NCBI GenBank assembly: GCA_001275005.1
Contig: JWZX01001982.1
Coordinates: forward strand, 1-36,143
Reading direction: 5' to 3'
DNA length: 36,143 bases
From: Chrysochromulina tobinii
Taxonomy: Eukaryota > Haptophyta > Prymnesiales > Chrysochromulinaceae
Shown here piece by piece: positions 29,995 through 36,143 of the stretch. How positions within the stretch are numbered: position 1 is the first letter of the stretch; every line of letters starts with the position of its first letter. The notes under the pieces are model-generated. The model had not been told where the DNA came from. It worked only from the letters and a program-made list of their open reading frames with translations, and did not search any database. A program made the position numbers and the translations under genes.

Positions 29995-32900
29995 ATGAGC
30001 GACTCGATGGGCGAGGCCGTGTACAAGGCCGCAAGGGACGGCAAGGAGGCGGAGCTCAGGCGGCTGATCGGCCTTGGAGGGAGCGTCAACTGGCGCAATC
30101 CTGAGGTGCGCCGCCGCATGCCTCGCGTGGGTGCCCGCGTCGTCGCCGCCCCTGGTGCTTCGGTCGCCTCGCCGCCGACACGGCGCTCGCCCGACACGGC
30201 GCCATGTCCCCACAGCTTGCTGCACGGCGCGCGGCGGCGCTGGCTGTGCCGCCGACCCGCCGAGCTCGGCACACGCGTCCTCGTCGCATGGCGCGCGCCG
30301 CACCCCCGCGTGCTCGCCCACGCTCCTCGCGTTATGGCACTTGAGGACTCCGGTGAGGACTCCGGTATGCTTGTTGTGCCCAGCACGGATCCACAGCTCT
30401 GATATCGGCCGCAAACCACGGGCACGAAGGGTGCGCCCGACTTCTCCTCGAGTCCGAGGCGATCGAGGTCAACGCCACGGACGTAAGCCTCGAGCGTGCC
30501 CGCTCCCCAGCGATGGGTCCGCTTCCAACCTTCCATGTGTCGTGATTTCGTTCGTCTCCTCCCTTCTGTCTTCAGAACGGCGGAAGCTCAGCTCTGCATG
30601 GCGCGGCATACCACGGTCACCTCGCGATCGCCAAGCGTCTCCTCGAACGAGGCGCAGATCCGACGCTCCGAACCAATCCGAGGCTCGGAACCAAGCGCGA
30701 CTGGGGCAGCAAGACGGCCCTCGACAACGCAAAGAGGCAGAAAAAGTGGGAGGTCGTGGCCCTGTTGAGCGAGCCTAGGTACGCGGATGAAGACCGACCG
30801 ATGAAAGCGAATCGAACGCAGCGGCCGCGCCGTCTTGGGCACACGCCGTCGGCGGATTGCTGGCCGACGGCGAACAAACGGCGGCGACTCGCCATTGGAT
30901 GCGGCCGAGAGGACGCGACGGCCGACATGCGTCGCGTCAGAGTGCCTTGCAATTGCGCTTCCTTCCCAGGCGATGATTGATGCCGAGTGGGCGCGTGCCC
31001 AGCGCGCCGTGATGGGCACATCGGGAGTCGGCGGCACTGGCGGCCTGGGTGGCCACTCTCGTTGCGGCTGAGTTTGGCCGCACCGGCCGCGCCAAACGCT
31101 GCTGCCACTGCCTCTGGCTGCCTTGCCATCTTCACGACCACCCTTCGCAAGCCCTCGCGCTTCGTGATTGCATGCGACGACGCGCCATGCTGGGCAAAAT
31201 TGCTCAGCGCCAACAGCGTGCGTTCGCCCGTGCGCTTCGAAACAGGTGGGACACGGCGGCGGCCGCGAGAGAGGCGGAGGAAAGGGCGGCGGCGGCGGAA
31301 AGGGCGGCGGCGGAAAGGGCGGCGGCCGAGAAGGCAGCGGCGGACAAGGCGGCGGCCGACAAGGCGATGGCGGCCTTCCCTTGGTACGGCTCGGGGCTCG
31401 GGGTTTTCTCGCATTTCCCTCTCTCCTAACCCCTGTGATGGCCTTCTGTTCCTTCCTATGTTGACTCTCTCCCGTTTGCAATCCCGTGACTCATCTCGGA
31501 TGGGCTGCCCCCGCTCCCTCATCCCATCCCTCTCCCATCCCTCTCGCGCATGCAAGTGATCACCACGGCGTCTGTCTCCCTCCTCCCCTCCCCCTATCAC
31601 TCCCATCCCTGTGATGGCCACTCTAATTGCTGTGTATCCATCCCTCTCGCGCAGGCTCGGCTTCGGCCTCGCCATTCTCTATCTCTTACATATGGCTCGC
31701 ATCGCCGTGGCCTCGCCCGAGGTATCCGCCACTGCGGCATTGTACCAGAAAAGAGGGGGAGGCACGGCCCCTCGGAGCCGTCCTTTTCCTCCGTGGCCTC
31801 CGCCGCTATCGCCTCTCCCTTCGCGGCCTCCGCCATCGCCTCTCCCTTCGCGGCCTCCGCCGCCATCACATCCGCCATCACATCCGCCACCTCCACCGCC
31901 ATCCCCATCGCCTCCGCCATCCCCATTGCCTCCTCCGCCACCACCACCGCCATCCCCATCGCCTCCGCCATCCCCATTGCCTCCTCCTCCAACACGGCCA
32001 TTCCCATCGCCTCCTTCACCGCCTTCGCCTCCCCCACCGCAGCCATCTCCACCTTCGCCTCCACACGCGCCATCACTATTCGCGCTCTTCGTCTCGGATG
32101 ACGCTGGCCTTGTTTCGGAGCAGCTTGAGGATGGGCTGACTGTCACCGAGCAAGGCAAAGTTGCTGTCGGTGCGGCGGTCAGCGCGGCTACCGTTGCGGC
32201 CACGGCGGCCGTCCGCGCGGCCACCGTAGCGGCCACGGCGGCCACGCCGTACGTCTCCGCCGCGGCCGAGTCCATCAAGCTCGGTGACAACAAATCGTTG
32301 CTTGACGCGTATACGGGCATTCCGGCCGAATACCGGCCCGCTGTGGCCGTTGCGGTGCTCTTCTTCTTCTTCTTCTGTTTGCTACTGATGCTTCTGATCT
32401 GGCTGCCTGCGTGCGTGATGTGGCTTTACGGCTACGTGCGGATCGATCCCGATCCGCCGATCCCGATCCGCCGATCTAAGAACCGCTTCGCCGGCTTCGC
32501 CGTGCCACGCGTGATCACAATCGATATGTTGGAGGAATACAAGCGCCGAGTGAAATCGCTGGTTCCAAAAGGCATCAAGTACGAAGACTACTTCCCCCCA
32601 ATCGTTCTGTCGTATGCTTCGGGCCGCCGCCCCGACGATTGCGAAGGCTCCGGGCCCGGCGTGGTGTACGTCATGGGGCTGGCCGAGTTCCTCCATGATC
32701 GCGGCCTGCGGTGCTTCTCCGGGCTGCAAGTGCCCCCAGGCGTGGACTGGCAGACCTTTATGCTGCGCCTGACTGGCGAGAACGGGAAGCGTGAGAAGCC
32801 CAAGGTGCTCATCGTCCTCCTCACTGCGGCCTTGTACCAGTCCGAGCCCTGCCTGAAAGAGATTGACACGGCTATAAGGCAAGAGATACCCATCCTCCCA

Positions 32901-34055
32901 GTGCGTTTCGAGGATGATTTGCCCGGCAACACCGAGCAGTGGACAAATCTCAAGGGTGCGGAGTGGGAGATGCGGAAATTTCGAGTGCAGGAGAAGCTCA
33001 ACTCGCTCAACAACATCCCCAACCCCGGCACAGTGCTCGACAGACCCAGTGCTCTGGATGACATCATGGCGGAGCTCGATGCACGTGGTCTACCGGCATT
33101 GGCTGAGCCAGTGCCGGATGGCCAAGTGCAGGAGAACGGCTTCGCCCTCCGGGCTCTTCTGCCGGAGACCGATGCACCCATGCTACAATCGCTCGAGGCG
33201 CTGCTCAAGACAGAGCCTTCAGAAGAGCTCGGCACGGGCAGGGACGTGTCAAAAAAGTACGGCCCGTACGACTCGCTCAAGCTCGCGTGTGCGTGGAAGG
33301 TCGACCATCCAAGCAACCTGGACAAGTACACGACCGGCGTGAGGCGCGTGCAGGAAGAGCTCAAGCGGCTCCAGAATAGGGGCAAGAATGTCTCCAATGT
33401 GCCCGTGAAGACGGATCGTGTGCGCGGCTTCACCCTCTCGGAGGCTTGCAATGAGGTCATCCTCCTGCATGGCACCAACCCAGATCGGCTGCTAGACCTG
33501 CTGTCCACGGGCCTGAACGAGCACTTCTCAGGCACCGGCGCGGGCACCGCCTTCGGCGACGGCGTCTACCTCGCGGAGGATGCTGGCAAGACGGATCAAT
33601 ACGTCGGCCCCGACAGCGCGTACGACCCGAGCAGTGAGCTGCACAAGTGGCTGTACAGCGAAACCGTGCGCCACCCGGAGGACGTCTTCTACGTTCTCGT
33701 GGTGCGCGCGGCCCTCGGCTTCCCCGTGCGCACGCAGCGTACGCTGGACAATTCGAAAAAGGCAAAGACACATGACCTTCGAGCCGGACGGGTCAAATCG
33801 ATGGACGATGGTGCGCCCATCTTCCCCATCAACTGCCGTGAGCTCTCGGCAGTGCCGGGCGTCATGCCAACAATCCGTCACCATTCGCTGATTGCCGAGC
33901 TGGGCCAGGATCTCGTGCGCTACCGCGAGTTTGTTCTCTTCAACGACAACTACGTGCACATCGACTACGTCATCGCATACCACCGCTACAATGGCGACCA
34001 GAAGCTGCGTATGACCGACTCAATGACCGACTCAATGACCGACAGTCCCGTATGA
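29995..34055 (+). CDS. Ankyrin-TM-TIR-PARP protein B
   Basis: Five exons fit: 29995-30105, 30384-30482, 30576-30778, 31246-31383 and 31655-34055, in phases 0,0,2,2, giving 983 residues. Residues 1-137 hold ankyrin repeats (SALHGAAYHGHLAIAKRLLE). Residues 139-183 are an Ala-rich charged helix. A hydrophobic stretch (185-203), a proline-rich SPPP segment (about 223-325), a strong membrane helix (413-441, VLFFFFFCLLLMLLIWLP) and a TIR domain (about 495-640) follow. The TIR shows IVLSYASG, FLHDRGLRCFSGLQVPPGV, KVLIVLLTAALYQSEPCLKE and IPILPV; E586 in SEPCLKE sits where NAD+-cleaving TIRs have their glutamate. The PARP domain (about 680-975) keeps H789, Y822 and E942. The last residues repeat MTDS three times. 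NADase and ADP-ribosyltransferase activity in one membrane protein is inferred from motifs. A role in stress or immune signalling is possible but unproven. Confidence 0.82.
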
Positions 34056-34655
34056 GGCTAACAATCAGGCAGAGCAAGTTCTGGGCGCCGGCCCAGATTA
34101 CGCGTGCTGGAGAGGGAGTCTGAGAGAGGGAGCCGGGAGCCGGGCATGCGGTCCATGGAGCCAGGGGGGGCGTCTCGGTCGGGAGAGCCGCGGGAGCCGG
34201 GCATGCGGTCCATGTGGAGCCGGGGGGGGGGGTCTCGGTCGGGAGAGCCGGGAGCCGGGCATGCAGTCCACCAGGAGCCGGGGGGGCGTCTCGCGCGGTC
34301 GTCGCGTGTGAGTGAATCGAATTTATCCGAACCGAGCCGAGCCGGCCCTGATGCTGTTCCCTGTTCGTGTTACACTAAGCGAAGTGACCAAAACGATAAC
34401 GGTGTGACCGGGTACCCGCGCATCCCGGATCCCCCGCTCCGCTTCCCGCGGGTGCGCGGGGACCTGACCGTCTGGGCACGTCGTGTGAAACCGTGTGATA
34501 TCGTATACGAGCGAAACACGTATCTATACGATAATCTAAGTTCACCACGAGATGGTCCCCGCGTCCAATGGGGCAATGCGCAGGGCGGGCGGGTAGAAAG
34601 TCGAGTGCACTGGTCCCACCAACTAAGGCTGGGTTGTAGTCTCCTAGTCTCTGAG
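34056..34655. other. Intergenic stretch between gene B and ABHD13
   Basis: Gene B (+) and ABHD13 (-) converge here. The stretch holds the end of duplication copy B, a minisatellite and a small inverted repeat (34499-34507 with 34525-34533, TATCGTATA arms). No gene is supported. Confidence 0.55.
34129..34300. repeat. Minisatellite, three units of about 55 bases
   Basis: Each unit contains GAGCCGGGCATGC, then a TCCA segment, then a run of G and GTCTCG. Copy A has one such unit at about 9390-9455, so the array expanded after duplication or shrank in A. Confidence 0.88.
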
Positions 34656-35963
34656 CTACGTGGCACGGGAGGCGGGCCCTCGGCCGGCCTTTCGAATGAA
34701 CTCATCCAACCAGTGCACCAACTGAGGCCCCGCCTTCATCCACGTGTCATTGTGCGTGCCCTCGGCCACCTTGTGCATCTCGACGGCGGGCGAGGCGACG
34801 GCGGCTAACTCGAGGAGACGCATTTGGGCAGGCGGGACTATCTCGTCCTTCATGCCTGCGATGAACAGGAGCGGCACCGTCACGTGCGCGATGTGCTCGA
34901 TGCTGCGCCATTGCAGCCGGAGCATGTGCCGGCGCACAAGAGCCCAATCGAGCCACGCGAACTTGGCCCCTCTGTGCCGCGCCAGCACACGCGCGAATCG
35001 AGGCAAGGCAAGTCAAGGCAAGTCAAGGCAAGGCAAGGCAAGGCAAGGCAAGGCACACGCGCGAATCGAGCGGGCGGCACGGTGGAGTCGGTCTGCAGGC
35101 ATTGCTCGGCACACGATGTGAGAGTGCATGCGCGGATTCAGCCTCGCTCTTGGCAGAGGCGGAGGTAGCCCGCAGTGTGCATCGGTGTCCATCAGTCTCA
35201 ATCCATGCCGATCAGTGCCAAAAGTCAGTGGCCCTTCTTACAGCATAGCCTCGATGGAGGTGAAAGTGTTCATCAACACAACCCCAAGTGGGAGAGGGAG
35301 AGTCGCATCTTGGGACTTGGACTTGCAGAGATCGCGAGCGAGCTGGATGGTGACGGCGCCGCCGAGCGAGGAGCCGAAGAGCACAATGCGAGTCGCGTCC
35401 ACGCGAGACTCGCCCACGAGCCATCGCCAAGCTGCATGCGCATCGCGCATCAATCCAGTTTCGTCGATCTGGACCTGATCCGAATTGCCATAGCCACGGT
35501 AGTCGTAGCACAGGACGTTGGCCCGTAGGTGGTGGCGCAGCACCTCGATGAGAGGGAGACGCAGCGACATCGGGCCTGCATTCTCGTGGGAGAAGAGAAT
35601 GGTTGGCGCCAACTCTCGGTTTGCCGCGGGGATGAACCATGCGTGGCATTTGACACCGTCAGAGCATTCGAGCTGGACGTCTTCGAACTCTAGGCCTCGC
35701 TCGGTTGGGGATTTGAAGCCCTCGGGGCAGTCCTGCGGGCGCTTCATCGTGCCGCCAAAGGCGGGGTTGGATGGGTTTGGCAGCGCTGGCACGTAGAGGA
35801 TCGACTCTTGCCAATGCCAAATCGAACCGAGGAGCAGTCCTCCAGCGACGATGACGTAGATCGTGACCCGCCCGTACCATGGCAACCCAACATCGAAGAG
35901 GAAGCTGGACAAGCGGTGGAAGAGAGCGTTTCCGATGAACGCGAGCGCGATCCTCCAGTACAT
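34656..35963 (-). CDS. ABHD13: ABHD13 / Bem46-like alpha/beta hydrolase
   Basis: Two exons, 35963-35242 and 34971-34656, are joined by a 270-base intron (donor ATGCT|GTAAGA, acceptor GGCACAG|A), phase 2, giving 345 residues. The first in-frame ATG is 35963; the frame runs up to a TTG at 36008. Human ABHD13 has 337 residues, and the spacing between NTF and the LFIAG strand matches it exactly. Residues 33-49 form one membrane helix (VTIYVIVAGGLLLGSI), followed by the hydrolase domain. The triad is S199 in GSSLGG, D283 in GMKDEIVPP and H314 in GTHNDTW. ABHD13 homologues are membrane-anchored serine hydrolases; palmitoyl-thioesterase activity is proposed for relatives, but the substrate here is unknown. 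The intron holds a (GCAAG)10 array between 18-base direct repeats. Confidence 0.92.
34985..35070. repeat. (GCAAG)10 array between 18-base direct repeats
   Basis: GCACACGCGCGAATCGAG occurs at 34985-35002 and 35053-35070. The 50 bases between are ten 5-base units (GCAAG with AGTCA variants). The whole structure is inside the ABHD13 intron. Confidence 0.95.
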
Positions 35964-36008
35964 GCGGCTCGCCGCGCCGATGCACGGCGGGTGCTCGTGT
36001 GGCGACAA

Positions 36009-36143
36009 GAGAGGGCCGGCTGTGGGAACATGCCTTTCAGGGCCGGCCGCGCGTTAACCCCACCGTGAAGAGGGGAAAACATGGGAAAAGAAGAGAACCC
36101 ACTTGTTACGAAGACACCCGGCCCGTCGCCGGGGCGGATACAG
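36009..36143. other. Right end of window
   Basis: These bases lie upstream of ABHD13 and probably include its promoter. No element can be identified. Confidence 0.4.

Larger units (their letters stand above)
29541..34378 (+). repeat. Segmental duplication, copy B
   Basis: This is the partner of 6023-9525 in direct orientation, about 23.5 kb apart. Relative to A it has a 20-base insert at about 29580 containing the palindrome TGTACCATGGTACA, longer introns, an expanded proline-rich repeat, the TIR module, a triplicated C-terminal motif and a triplicated 3' minisatellite. Confidence 0.85.

Noticed and set aside
30116-30402. Open frame through intron 1 of gene B (MPRVGARV...), also open in copy A
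   Set aside because: It is Arg/Ala/Pro-rich without ankyrin features. The flanking exons join cleanly in phase 0, so intron retention would only truncate the protein.
34499-34533. Nine-base inverted repeat as a terminator hairpin
   Set aside because: The arms are short, the loop is 17 bases and this is eukaryotic DNA. It is recorded only as a minor repeat.
35013-35201. Extra ABHD13 exon between 35013 and 35201
   Set aside because: Joining 35242 directly to 34971 gives the same residue spacing as human ABHD13, so no exon is missing.

Overview
This window is nuclear DNA from a GC-rich unicellular eukaryote. The evidence is spliced genes on both strands with GT-AG introns of about 70-470 bases, no operons or bacterial-type ribosome sites, and eukaryote-only proteins: CCDC22 of the Commander complex, ABHD13, F-box/LRR, CRAL-TRIO, PH, and a DNMT5-type DNA methyltransferase fused to a SNF2 ATPase. 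DNMT5, high GC, tandem-repeat-rich introns and SPPP-type proline-rich segments suggest a marine alga (haptophyte, pelagophyte or similar). That placement is inference. I see no rRNA, tRNA, CRISPR array or intact transposon.

Layout from left to right: a PH-domain gene (+, 190-885); CCDC22 (-, 1346-3197) divergent from an F-box/LRR gene (+, 3420-5274); ANK-TM-PARP gene A (+, 6445-9329); a repeat-free stretch with one possible gene (-, 10742-11368); an intronless IQ/coiled-coil/armadillo gene (+, 11592-14978); a CRAL-TRIO gene (+, 15109-15885); a nine-kilobase DNMT5 gene with eight exons (-, 16538-25978), divergent from a fusion of a dead S51-like domain with TPR and LRR (+, 26177-28929); ANK-TM-TIR-PARP gene B (+, 29995-34055); and ABHD13 (-, 34656-35963).

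The most striking content is the pair of paralogues A and B. Both lie in a direct segmental duplication about 23.5 kb apart. I could reconstruct five exons with matching splice phases in each copy. Both proteins join ankyrin repeats, an alanine-rich helix, a short hydrophobic segment, a proline-rich stretch, a strong membrane segment and a PARP catalytic domain with an intact H-Y-E triad. Copy B also carries a TIR domain that keeps the catalytic-type glutamate. One membrane polypeptide would then hold two NAD+-using modules, which I do not know as a described system. Copy A has a different membrane segment and a short linker where B has the TIR.

The second theme is intron biology. All seven DNMT5 introns contain degenerate arrays of the same roughly 10-base unit. 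Several introns in the window are bounded by direct repeats centred on AG|GT, or contain extra copies of exon edges, which suggests recent origin by local duplication. DNMT5 also shows an apparent one-base frame disruption in its RING-like region, either an assembly error or a real lesion.
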